Assembly (NCBI GenBank): GCA_021798985.1
Contig: JAJZBI010000017.1
Location: 1 to 64,000, forward strand
Length of the DNA: 64,000 bases
DNA from: Actinomycetes bacterium
GTDB lineage: Bacteria > Actinomycetota > Acidimicrobiia > Acidimicrobiales > Bog-793
Direction of reading: 5' to 3'
Shown here: positions 25,133 through 32,642 of the stretch, piece by piece
Layout: each line of letters starts with the position of its first letter
Numbering within the stretch: position 1 is the first letter of the stretch
Program-made: the position numbers and the translations under genes
Notes under the pieces: model-generated
Told to the model about the DNA's origin: nothing
The model's input: only the letters and a program-made list of their open reading frames with translations
Databases searched by the model: none

Positions 25133-26562
25133 GCCCACCGCCGTCAGGTGGCCGCGAGGCGCCGACCGAGCCCGAGCCGGTCCTCGTCTCGGGCTTCGGA
25201 CGGGCGAGCGCCAGCGCGGCCGTCACGACGCTGGTGCGCTCCCCCGACCACCTCGACGAGCTGATCGCGCGCAGGGCGGCGAGCGGCGGGCGGGCGCTCG
25301 CCCGCGGCCTCGGGCGCGCCTACGGCGACGCCGCCCAGTGCGCCGGAGGGCTCGTCTTCGACTGCCGGGGTCTCGACCAGGTCCTCGAGCTGGACGCGAC
25401 ACGCGGCGTGGTCCGCGTCGAGGCGGGCTGCTCGCTGCGGGCGCTGCTCGCGGCGATCGTGCCGGCCGGCTGGTTCTTGCCGGTGACGCCCGGGACGGCC
25501 GAGGTGACCATCGGCGGCGCGATCGCCGCCGACGTGCACGGCAAGAACCACCACCGCGACGGCACCTTCTCGGCCTTCGTCGACGAGCTCGTCCTGCACA
25601 CCCCGGTCGGTCGGCGCACGCTCAGCCCGGCCGACTCGCCCGAGCCGTTCTTTGCGACCGTGGCGGGGATGGGCCTCACGGGCGTCATCTCGCAGGCCAC
25701 GCTGCGCCTGGCGCCGATCACGACCTCCAAGATGGTCGTCGAGACGCGCCGCGGGGCCGACCTCGATCAGACGATGGAGATCCTCGAGCGCGCCGATGCG
25801 AGCCACCACTACTCGGTCGCCTGGGTCGACGGCGTCGCGCGCGGCCGCTGTTTCGGGCGCTCGGTGATCACCCTCGGCGAGCACGCTGGCATCGAGGACC
25901 TCCCGGCGCACCAGCGCACGGATCCGCTCGCCCCGGCACGCGCCCGGTGCCTTCCCGTGCCCCCCGGACTGCCCCGGCTCATCAGCGCGCCGCTGATCCA
26001 CGCCTTCAACGCGACCTACTTCCGGCGCGCCCCGCGCCGGGCGACGCGCGAGGTGCTCGCCTACCCCCCCTACTTCTACCCCCTCGACGCCCTGGCCGAT
26101 TGGAACCGGCTCTATGGGCGCCGCGGCTTCCTGCAGTACCAGTACGTGGTGCCCGACGAACGCGCCGACGTCGTCCGGCTGGTCTTCGAACGCCTGATCG
26201 CGGCGGGCCAGCACCCGAGCCTCGTGGTCTTGAAGCGCTTCGGAGCCGCCGGGCCCGCCCCGCTCTCCTTCCCCCGGCCGGGCTGGACCGTGGCGATCGA
26301 CCTCCTCGCAGGGACCGAGGACTTGGCAGCGACGCTCGACCGCGTGGACGAGCTCGTGGCCAGCGCGGGCGGGCGCGTCTACTTCGCCAAGGACGGCCGG
26401 CTGCGACCCGAGCTGGTCGCCGCCATGTATCCCGAGCTCGGCCGCTGGCAGGCGGCTCGGGCCGAGCTCGATCCCGACGGGCTGTTCGTCTCCGACCTGG
26501 CGCGGCGCCTCCACCTGGTGGCGCCGGAGCCTCGATTCGCTCCGGGAGGGCGCGATGAATGA
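25129..26562 (+). CDS. dprE1: Decaprenylphosphoryl-beta-D-ribose 2'-oxidase
   Basis: 477-residue FAD-binding oxidoreductase of the VAO fold, starting at GTG in the GTGA overlap. It oxidises decaprenyl-phospho-ribose to the 2-keto intermediate. FAD-domain motifs are GLGRAYGDAAQCAGG, PGTAEVTIGGAIAADVHGKN and the following HH. Substrate-domain motifs are PLSFPRPGW and YFAKDGR (Lys421, matching the catalytic Lys418 of M. tuberculosis). The benzothiazinone-target Cys387 of mycobacteria (GWNICVDF) is replaced by Ala389 (GWTVAIDL), so covalent inhibition should not occur. It overlaps dprE2 by eight bases. Confidence 0.93.
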   Translation: MSPPPSGGREAPTEPEPVLVSGFGRASASAAVTTLVRSPDHLDELIARRAASGGRALARGLGRAYGDAAQCAGGLVFDCRGLDQVLELDATRGVVRVEAGCSLRALLAAIVPAGWFLPVTPGTAEVTIGGAIAADVHGKNHHRDGTFSAFVDELVLHTPVGRRTLSPADSPEPFFATVAGMGLTGVISQATLRLAPITTSKMVVETRRGADLDQTMEILERADASHHYSVAWVDGVARGRCFGRSVITLGEHAGIEDLPAHQRTDPLAPARARCLPVPPGLPRLISAPLIHAFNATYFRRAPRRATREVLAYPPYFYPLDALADWNRLYGRRGFLQYQYVVPDERADVVRLVFERLIAAGQHPSLVVLKRFGAAGPAPLSFPRPGWTVAIDLLAGTEDLAATLDRVDELVASAGGRVYFAKDGRLRPELVAAMYPELGRWQAARAELDPDGLFVSDLARRLHLVAPEPRFAPGGRDE

Positions 26563-27322
26563 CACGACCGGCATGCCGGCCTCGGCCGTGGTCCTTGGCG
26601 GTGACTCCGAGCTCGCCGCCGCCGTGCTCGCCAAGCTGGCCAAGCGACGCCTCGAGCGCGTGGTGCTGGCGGGGCGCAACGAGGAGGCGCTGGCGCGGCG
26701 CGGCGCCGAGCTCTCGGCGCTCGGCGTGAAGGACGTGCGCACCGTCCACTTCGACGCGACCGACCACGAGCGCCACGACGGCCTCGCCAGCGAGCTCGCG
26801 AGCGAGCTCGGGGACATCGACCTCGTCCTCGTGGCGACTGGGGCGCTCGGCCGCACCGGGAGCGACGAGCTGACCGGTGCCGAGGTGGCGCGCTCGATCG
26901 ACACGAACTTCACGGGGCCGGCGGCGGCGCTCGTTGGCTTCGCGCGCGTGCTGCGCCGCCAGGGCCACGGCACGCTGGCCGTCTTCTCCTCGGTGGCCGC
27001 GGTGCGCGTCCGGCGGGCCAACTTCGTCTACGGCAGCGCCAAGGCCGGTCTCGACGGCTTCTGCCAAGGCCTGCAGGACGAGCTCGCGCACGCCCGCGCA
27101 GGCGTCCGCCTGATGATCATCCGCCCCGGCTTCGTCCACACCAAGATGACCGCAGGGATGGCGCCCCAGCCCTTTGCCACCGAGGCCGACGTCGTCGCCG
27201 ACGCGGTGGTGCGGGGCCTCGAGACGAGCGCCGAGCTGGTCGTCGTCCCGGCCGCGCTCGGGCCGCTCTCGGTGCTGATGCGCCTCGTGCCCCGCGCCCT
27301 TTGGCGGCGGCTGCCGAGCTGA
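26555..27322 (+). CDS. dprE2: Decaprenylphosphoryl-2-keto-beta-D-erythro-pentose reductase
   Basis: 255-residue short-chain dehydrogenase that reduces the DprE1 product to decaprenyl-phospho-arabinose. The nucleotide-binding motif is VVLGGDSELAAAVL (DprE2-type variant of the Rossmann glycine motif), followed by catalytic Ser in FSSVAAV and YGSAK (Tyr-Lys). The C-terminal helix (VLMRLVPRALWRRLP) is amphipathic and could touch the membrane, as in mycobacterial DprE2. ATG 26555 follows GGGAGGG. It closes the three-gene arabinose-donor operon. Confidence 0.93.
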   Translation: MNDTTGMPASAVVLGGDSELAAAVLAKLAKRRLERVVLAGRNEEALARRGAELSALGVKDVRTVHFDATDHERHDGLASELASELGDIDLVLVATGALGRTGSDELTGAEVARSIDTNFTGPAAALVGFARVLRRQGHGTLAVFSSVAAVRVRRANFVYGSAKAGLDGFCQGLQDELAHARAGVRLMIIRPGFVHTKMTAGMAPQPFATEADVVADAVVRGLETSAELVVVPAALGPLSVLMRLVPRALWRRLPS

Positions 27323-27326
27323 GCGG

Positions 27327-27821
27327 CTAGCTGCGGCGGCGCTCGGGCGCATCGGGGGCGAAGCGCCGGACCCCGATCAGCGCCCCGATGAAGACGACGG
27401 CCGTGGCGATGAAGAGCGCGAACTCGGCGGTCGAGAGGTGCTGCTGGTTGGCGAGGACGAACAGCAGCTTCCGGATCGCCGCGATCAGCCCGATGATGAT
27501 GAACGGCTCGGGCTGCAAGGTGTGCGAGCGCAGCGAGAGCACCACGGTATGGACGACCTCGACAAGGATCAGGACGAGGAGGACCTCGTCCAAAAAGCCG
27601 GTGGCACGCGTCGCGAGCGGCCCGTGGGAGCGGAAGGCGTCGACGACCGCGCCCACCAGCAGCACGAGGCTGAGCGCCAAAAGCGCACCGCCGACGAACA
27701 TCGTGACGATGTCTTGGATGTGCTCGAGGAAGCCGATCGCCACCTTGAACTGCTTGGGCTCCTCGACCGGTGCAGCCTCGCGCTGGGGGGCTCCGGCCGG
27801 GATCGCCTCAACGGGCTCCAT
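27327..27821 (-). CDS. PsiE-family membrane protein
   Basis: 164 residues with four predicted helices: GALLALSLVLLVGAVVDAF, LVLILVEVVHTVVLSL, FIIIGLIAAIRKLLFVLA and ALFIATAVVFIGALIGVRRF. EPFIIIGLIAAIRKLLF is the signature of the phosphate-starvation-inducible PsiE family. Function is unknown. ATG 27821 is chosen because GGGGGAGCGAG precedes it; an upstream ATG exists. It converges on dprE2 with four bases between stops. Confidence 0.8.
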   Translation of the reverse strand: MEPVEAIPAGAPQREAAPVEEPKQFKVAIGFLEHIQDIVTMFVGGALLALSLVLLVGAVVDAFRSHGPLATRATGFLDEVLLVLILVEVVHTVVLSLRSHTLQPEPFIIIGLIAAIRKLLFVLANQQHLSTAEFALFIATAVVFIGALIGVRRFAPDAPERRRS

Positions 27822-28065
27822 GTGGCTCGCTCCCCCGCTCGCACGCTGCCCGGTTCGGGCGCGTGTCCGGTTCATGGTGCATGCGCCATGCTAGCTGGCG
27901 CGCCTCGCCCGGCTGGGACGCAGCTGGGGCTCAGGATCGCCTGCCCTTCGCTACCGCTTGGCGGGTGAGCCTTGGGCCATGTCGAGCGCCGAGGCGACAC
28001 CGGCGCGCGCTCGCCGGTGCGGATCGCCCGCCGGAGGCGCCTCGCCCGCCACGCTGGCCGGCGGA

Positions 28066-28538
28066 GGGCCCCCTCGCGCGCTTCGGTCTCGGGTTTGGCG
28101 CCGTGCTGGCGACCGTGATCGAGGGCGAGAGCCGCAGGGCGCTCGCCGCCCCGGGGGCGGGGTGCTCACGGCGCTCGGCCGGCTGGCGGGCGGTTGCGGT
28201 GCCTACCTGACGCTCGTGATCGTGCTCTTGGCCGGGCGCCTGTCCTGGCCCGAGCGCGCCGTCGGCCAGCACGGCCTGGCCAGGTGGCGCCGCCGCGCCG
28301 CGCCGTGGGCCTTTGGTGCGCTCTGCGCCCACGTCGTGCCCGTCGTCCTCGGCGACGCCGCGCCCGAAAGGGCCGGCCCCTCGCCCAGCTGTGGGGCCTC
28401 CTCACCTCCCACCCCGACGTGCACGAGCGCGACGTGGACCTGTGCGGCCCCGAGGGCTTCAGCCACGCGCTGGTCCGCTCGCTCGCCGCGGCGGGCGTCG
28501 ACACGGACCGCATCCATCGCGAGGACTTCTCGTTCTGA
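28066..28538 (+). pseudogene. Remnant of a ferric-reductase-type oxidoreductase (heme membrane domain plus ferredoxin-reductase C-terminus)
   Basis: Three pieces in different frames match the two ends of a ferric-reductase/ferredoxin-reductase fusion. First, FGLGFGAVLATVIEGESRRA and LAAPG (from 28066). Then, after a frame change near 28155, LTALGRLAGGCGAYLTLVIV with LSWPERAVG and FGALCAHVV. Finally, in a third frame, SHPDVHERDVDLCGPEGF and GVDTDRIHREDFSF, ending at 28538, the usual C-terminus (LCGP, IH.E.F.F). Roughly 300 residues between are deleted. The intact gene would belong with the FMN-binding protein and ApbE that follow. Confidence 0.72.
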
Positions 28539-28584
28539 TGGCGCCGACGGCGTGGTGCGCTGGGCCGAAGACGGTGCGGACGCG

Positions 28585-29142
28585 ATGCGGCGCGCGCCGG
28601 TCGTCCTCCTCGCCTCGGCTGCCGGCCTGGTCGGTGTGCTCGGCTTTCGCGCCAAGAGCGCCGCGCCCGCCCTTGGCGGCTCGAGCGCGGCCCTCGGCCT
28701 TGGAACGGGAACGGCCTGCGGCGCGCCGGCCTCGGCTTCCGGTCGAAGCGGTGCGACGGCCTCGGGGCGATCGCGTGCGCCAAGGGCGACCAGCGCGCCG
28801 GTGACGACGCTGCCGACCACCACGATCGCGCCGGCCCTGCCGCCGACCAGCACGGCGCCGACGACCACGGTGCCGGCGAGCGCGAGCGCGACGGGAGAGC
28901 TCGAGATACTGTCCGTCTCGGTGATGGTCTCGGTCGGCAAGCTCACCCACATCGACATCGCCACGCTGGACGACGGAGGCAACTTCCGCTCCCAGGCGAT
29001 CGACGAGCAGGCGATCCCGATCCTTGAGCAAGAAGCGCTGCAAGCCCAGAGCGCCAACGTCCAAGCGATCGCCGGGGCGAGCAACCCGAGCGCCGGCTTC
29101 GCCCAGTCGCTCCAGTCCGCGCTCTCCACGGCTGGACGGTGA
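28585..29142 (+). CDS. FMN-binding-domain protein, exported
   Basis: 185 residues. One N-terminal membrane or signal segment (about 4-22), a Thr/Pro/Ala-rich linker, and a C-terminal FMN_bind domain (about 110-183). Strands ELEILSVSVMVSVGKLTHID and IPILEQEALQAQSANVQAIA lead into AGASNPSAGFAQSLQSAL. In flavinylated relatives this reads SGATxT, the last Thr carrying FMN; here Pro stands in that place. The ApbE gene overlaps its stop (GTGA). Covalent flavinylation is therefore doubtful. Confidence 0.78.
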   Translation: MRRAPVVLLASAAGLVGVLGFRAKSAAPALGGSSAALGLGTGTACGAPASASGRSGATASGRSRAPRATSAPVTTLPTTTIAPALPPTSTAPTTTVPASASATGELEILSVSVMVSVGKLTHIDIATLDDGGNFRSQAIDEQAIPILEQEALQAQSANVQAIAGASNPSAGFAQSLQSALSTAGR

Positions 29143-29945
29143 GGGACCAAGCGACGGCGCCGGGCGAGCCGCTGAGCACAGGCGCCCCACGGCCGAGCTG
29201 GCACCACAGCGAAGCCGTGATGGGCACGATCGTCACCTTCGACGCCTACGGCGAGCTCGCCGGCGACGCCCGCAGCCGCGCCCGGGCACTCGCGCGCGCC
29301 CGCGCCGGGCTGCAGCGCGCCGACGCCCTGTTCAGCACGTACAAGCCCGACAGCCCGATCAACCAGCTGCGCCGTGGCGAGATCGACGAGGCGGCCCTCC
29401 CCGAGCCAATGGGGTCGGTGCTCGAGCGCTGCCGGGAGCTGCGCGAGCTGTCAGCGGGTTGGTTCGACCCTTGGCGCGTGCCCGGTGGCGTCGATCCGAC
29501 GGGCTACGTGAAGGGATGGGCCGCCGAGCAGGCCCTGGCGGTCCTCGCCACGATCGCCCCCTGCGTGATCGTCAACGCCGCGGGAGACCTCGTGGTCAGC
29601 GCGGCACTGCCGGACGGCCACCCCGTGCGGGCGGGCATCGTCGACCCGGCCAACCCGCACCAGATCCTGGTCATCGCCGAGGTCACCGCCGCGCTCGCCA
29701 CCTCGGGCACCGCCGAGCGGGGAGCGCACCTGTTCGACCCCTTCGCTGGTCGCGCCCAGGTCAAAGCGGCATCCGCAAGCGTCTGTGGTGCCGACCTCGG
29801 GACCGCGGACGCGCTCGCCACCGCCCTCGCCGTCGCCGGTCGCCAGGGCCTCGCGATCATCGAGCAGATCCCGGGCTACGAGGCGCTCGTCATCGAAGAG
29901 GACGGCCACCAACTCGTGACCTCGGGGTTTCCCCGGGTCGCCTGA
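29139..29945 (+). CDS. apbE: FAD:protein FMN transferase (ApbE), first copy
   Basis: 268 residues, starting at GTG in the overlap with the FMN-binding protein. ApbE attaches FMN to Thr of target proteins, outside the membrane or in the cytoplasm. Motifs: HHSEAVMGTIVTFDAY, ADALFSTYKPDSPINQL, GWFDPW, the glycine-lysine GYVKGWAAEQA, VNAAGDLVV, and HLFDPF (usually HIxDP). No signal peptide is visible, so it probably acts in the cytoplasm. Its expected partner next door lacks the acceptor Thr. Confidence 0.88.
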   Translation: MRDQATAPGEPLSTGAPRPSWHHSEAVMGTIVTFDAYGELAGDARSRARALARARAGLQRADALFSTYKPDSPINQLRRGEIDEAALPEPMGSVLERCRELRELSAGWFDPWRVPGGVDPTGYVKGWAAEQALAVLATIAPCVIVNAAGDLVVSAALPDGHPVRAGIVDPANPHQILVIAEVTAALATSGTAERGAHLFDPFAGRAQVKAASASVCGADLGTADALATALAVAGRQGLAIIEQIPGYEALVIEEDGHQLVTSGFPRVA

Positions 29946-29984
29946 CGCGCCGGCGCGCTTCATGTTCCAGCAAGGTTCGCCGCC

Positions 29985-29990
29985 TAGCCT
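29985..29990 (+). promoter_or_regulatory. Candidate -10 box, leaderless promoter
   Basis: TAGCCT lies seven bases before ATG 29998, and no ribosome binding site is visible. The same hexamer at the same distance precedes the MFS gene at 55698. Confidence 0.5.
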
Positions 29991-29997
29991 TGCTCGC

Positions 29998-30699
29998 ATG
30001 GGGCACTTTGCACCGGGCGCGGCGCGTCCCAACGCGACCTTGCCTTCTGAGGACGACGCCGCCCGGAGAGCGCGCGCGCGAGGCGCTGCCGGCGTCGAGG
30101 CCAACGCTCGCCTGACCGGCATGACGGCGGTCGCGCTGCTCGTGCTGCTGGCGGCCGAAGGGCTCACGATCCTGCGTATCTGGCCGCTGCTCAGCGTGCA
30201 CGTCTTCATCGGCATGCTGCTCGTGCCACCGGTGCTGTTGAAGATCGGTTCCACCTTCTACCGCTTCGCCCGCTACTACAGCGGCCACCCTGCCTACCGA
30301 CGCAAAGGCCCGCCGCCCGCACTCTTGCGGCTGCTTGGTCCCGTGGTCGTGCTGCTCAGCGTCAGCGTGCTCGCCACGGGGATCTGGCTGCTCTTTGCCA
30401 GCCCATCCCTGCGCTCGACCGTGCTGTTCTTGCACAAGGCGAGCTTCGTCTTGTGGTTCATCGCCATGACGGTGCACGTGCTCGGCCACATCGTCGAGAC
30501 CACCCGCCTCGCCCCCCGCGACTTCTACGCGCGGACGCGCCGGCAGGTACGGGGGGCGGGGCTGCGCCAGTGGACGCTTGCCGCGGCCCTCGCCGTCGGC
30601 TTCCTGCTCGGCTCGCTGCTCATCAACCGGGCGGCCACCTACCGCAACGCGGTCAACCCGCCGCACCCGGCCGCAGCGCTCGGCGTCAAGGGGCGCTGA
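29998..30699 (+). CDS. Cytochrome b561/DUF4405-like heme membrane protein
   Basis: 233 residues with about five helices. Histidines at helix positions (LLSVHVFIGMLL; FLHKASFVLWFIAMTVHVLG followed by HIVET) suggest b-type heme binding. Its position after FMN-binding protein and ApbE fits a membrane electron-transfer chain. ATG 29998 is chosen because a -10-like TAGCCT lies seven bases upstream; ATG 29962 is an alternative. The C-terminus is short, with a final helix (LAAALAVGFLLGSLLI). It converges on the sugar kinase. Confidence 0.7.
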   Translation: MGHFAPGAARPNATLPSEDDAARRARARGAAGVEANARLTGMTAVALLVLLAAEGLTILRIWPLLSVHVFIGMLLVPPVLLKIGSTFYRFARYYSGHPAYRRKGPPPALLRLLGPVVVLLSVSVLATGIWLLFASPSLRSTVLFLHKASFVLWFIAMTVHVLGHIVETTRLAPRDFYARTRRQVRGAGLRQWTLAAALAVGFLLGSLLINRAATYRNAVNPPHPAAALGVKGR

Positions 30700-30714
30700 G
30701 GCGACCCGCGGGCC

Positions 30715-31746
30715 TCAAGGATCGAGCGGGCGCGCCGGCTCGGCGAGGCCCAGCTCGAAGCGACGCTCGAGCTCTTTCGCGTCGAGCAGCCCGGCCTGGG
30801 AGCCGAGGCTGTGCACGACGCTTGCTGCGTTGATGGCACCGAGCGCCAACGCGTCCGCGAGGTCCCGGCCACGGGCGAGCGCCGCCACACAGGTCGCCGA
30901 GAAGGCGTCACCGGCCCCGGTGCGATCGAGCGGCGGCACCGGGTCGGCCAGCGCCGGCGAGAACAGCAGGCGCTTGCCGTCTGAGGCATACGCGCCAGCA
31001 GGTCCGTCGGTGACGATCACGATCGCCGGCCCGAGCGCGTGCAGCGCTGCCACGAGTTCGGCGACCTTGCGGCTCGCCACGCCCGAGATCCTCGCGGCTT
31101 CCTCACGGTTGCAGCACAGCACCTGCGTGCGCCGGTAGAGGCGGGAAAGGCGCGCCGCGCCGAGGGCGAGCTGGAAGGTGCCGGGGGAGAAGGCGAGCTG
31201 CACCCCCCCTTGGGCCTCGAGGTAGCCGGCCAGTTCGTCGTGGTAGGCGAGGGCGTGCTCGCCGACCGAGCTCAGATAGCACCACCGCGGCGCATCGCGC
31301 CCGCCGGGGGGGAGCGCGCGGTAGGTGTAGGGCTGGTGGTGCACGAGGATCGTCCGGTCCTCGCCGTGCCACAGCACGAAGTTGCGGTTGGTGGGCAACC
31401 CCTCTTCGACCTGGACAAAGCGGATGTCGACCCCGACGGCGGCGAGCGAGGAGCGCAGCGAGCGGCCGACGTCGTCGTCACCGACGACGCTCAACAGGGC
31501 GGTCGCGCACCCGAGCCGCGCGCTGCAGACCGCCGCGTTGGCCGCGTTGCCGCCCGCGGGAACAGTCTCGGCGGGCTCGAAGGGCACCTTGCCGCCAAAG
31601 GGCAGGACGAGGCGACGGCACCCCCCGTCCACGCCCTCGAGCACCTCGGCCTGCAAGAGACGGAGGAAGACGTCGGTCCCGGCGTCGCCGATGGCCATGA
31701 CCTCGATCGGATCGGGCGTCGAGCCGGCAGGCCGATGAGCTTGCAT
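30715..31746 (-). CDS. PfkB-family carbohydrate kinase
   Basis: 343 residues, ribokinase fold. PAGGNAANAAVCSARLGC is the first PfkB signature and DRTGAGDAFSATCVAALARG the second, containing the catalytic Asp and anion hole. The substrate cannot be decided; ribose, ketohexose-phosphate or a nucleoside are possible. ATG 31746 follows GGGAAGGGAG. An unusual cysteine pair (VLCCNREEAA) lies mid-protein. No sugar transporter is adjacent. Confidence 0.88.
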   Translation of the reverse strand: MQAHRPAGSTPDPIEVMAIGDAGTDVFLRLLQAEVLEGVDGGCRRLVLPFGGKVPFEPAETVPAGGNAANAAVCSARLGCATALLSVVGDDDVGRSLRSSLAAVGVDIRFVQVEEGLPTNRNFVLWHGEDRTILVHHQPYTYRALPPGGRDAPRWCYLSSVGEHALAYHDELAGYLEAQGGVQLAFSPGTFQLALGAARLSRLYRRTQVLCCNREEAARISGVASRKVAELVAALHALGPAIVIVTDGPAGAYASDGKRLLFSPALADPVPPLDRTGAGDAFSATCVAALARGRDLADALALGAINAASVVHSLGSQAGLLDAKELERRFELGLAEPARPLDP

Positions 31747-32101
31747 GCGGTGCTCCCTTCCCTTCGGCTTCAGGCCCATCGAAGCGGTCCGGGCGAGGGC
31801 GCGCCTAGGGCAACTCCGCCCTCTCGACGCGAAGAAGGTCCCAACTCGACGGGTGCCCGCCCCCCGACGCCCCGCACCAGGGGCCGTCGGTGTTCCGCCC
31901 GCGGCGCTGCCCCAGCTCGAACGCGCCGCGGAGTACTTTCCTCAAGGGAGCGGTGGAGCTGCGGAGCACTCGTGCTGCGAGGCGTGAACGTCACCGATCG
32001 GGTCAACCAATGGGTCGCCGAACGCCGAGACCGATCGGTGTCGGCTCTCCGCCCTGGTGAATCTCCGGCATCGCGCTCTGCCCCGGGGGGCCGCGACGAG
32101 A
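31747..32101. other. Intergenic stretch without a gene
   Basis: About 350 bases between the kinase start and the PIN-domain remnant. No frame gives a protein-like translation. The only structure noticed is the inverted repeat at 31992-32040. Confidence 0.5.
31992..32040. repeat. Perfect 10-base inverted repeat, 29-base loop
   Basis: CACCGATCGG (31992-32001) and CCGATCGGTG (32031-32040) are exact reverse complements. The spacing is long for a terminator. It could be a regulator site pair or a leftover recombination or element end beside the decayed toxin gene. Confidence 0.55.
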
Positions 32102-32300
32102 TCAGGCCGGAACGATCTCGACGAGGTCCTCGCGGCCGGCCAGGTCGCAAGTGCTCCGGGGAGAGCGCCGGGCGCATCAGCGTGGGCGGTCGCTGCGACC
32201 AGGAGGTCCATCACCCGCGATCGTGGTTGCGACCCGAAGCGACCACGGCTGCGGCAAGTTGTCCATCGCTGGTGGCGACAGGTGCGCGCGCTCCGGTCGC
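32102..32300 (-). pseudogene. Decayed PIN-domain (VapC-type) toxin
   Basis: Read on the minus strand, three frames give consecutive pieces of a PIN-domain C-terminus: SDGQLAAAVVASGRN, then PRSRVMDLLVAATAHADAPA, then LAGREDLVEIVPA with stop at 32102. They match the family pattern AAGRNPRxRxxDLLIAATAxA...DFAGLEDLVEIV. At least two frameshifts separate them, and the N-terminal half with the first catalytic Asp is not recognisable. No intact VapB antitoxin is seen upstream. Confidence 0.68.
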
Positions 32301-32642
32301 CGACGTTGCCAATGTGGACGTCAGCGCCCGGACATGCCAGGAGCGCCCGGCCTCGGAATCTGCGAGGCGCGAGCGCTCCTGTAGTTGTCCGCCAAGTCCG
32401 ATAACAGCACCGGCGTGCGCATCTGGGGCCGCAACTGGCCTCTGCCGCTGCAGGCGCTCCTTGCGGAGCCGACTGCCCGAATGACTGTGCGTCACCAGCG
32501 CGGGCCGCTGCGTACGACTCGCGAGGGTGAACCGGCCCTCACCGGACCAGGCGGCTGGGTCCGTCCCGACGGGGCGCTTTCCTCACCTCCTTATGGAGTC
32601 CTAATGACAGTATGCGCCGTTTGCCCGCAATTTGGGAGGGGT
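32301..32642. other. Intergenic stretch, probably decayed toxin-antitoxin DNA
   Basis: No intact gene. On the minus strand a strong ribosome-binding sequence (TAAGGAGGTGAGG, near 32580-32592) has no reading frame of useful length after it. It may be the relict start of the antitoxin or toxin gene whose end lies at 32102. Confidence 0.35.

Noticed and set aside
27876..28538. A single intact gene starting at 27958 and running to 29142
   Set aside because: The frame joins pieces of unlike composition; motif order shows a decayed oxidoreductase followed by a separate FMN-binding protein starting at 28585.
31039..32484. 481-codon plus-strand frame over the sugar kinase and intergenic region
   Set aside because: Opposes an intact PfkB kinase and continues into non-coding DNA; composition not protein-like.
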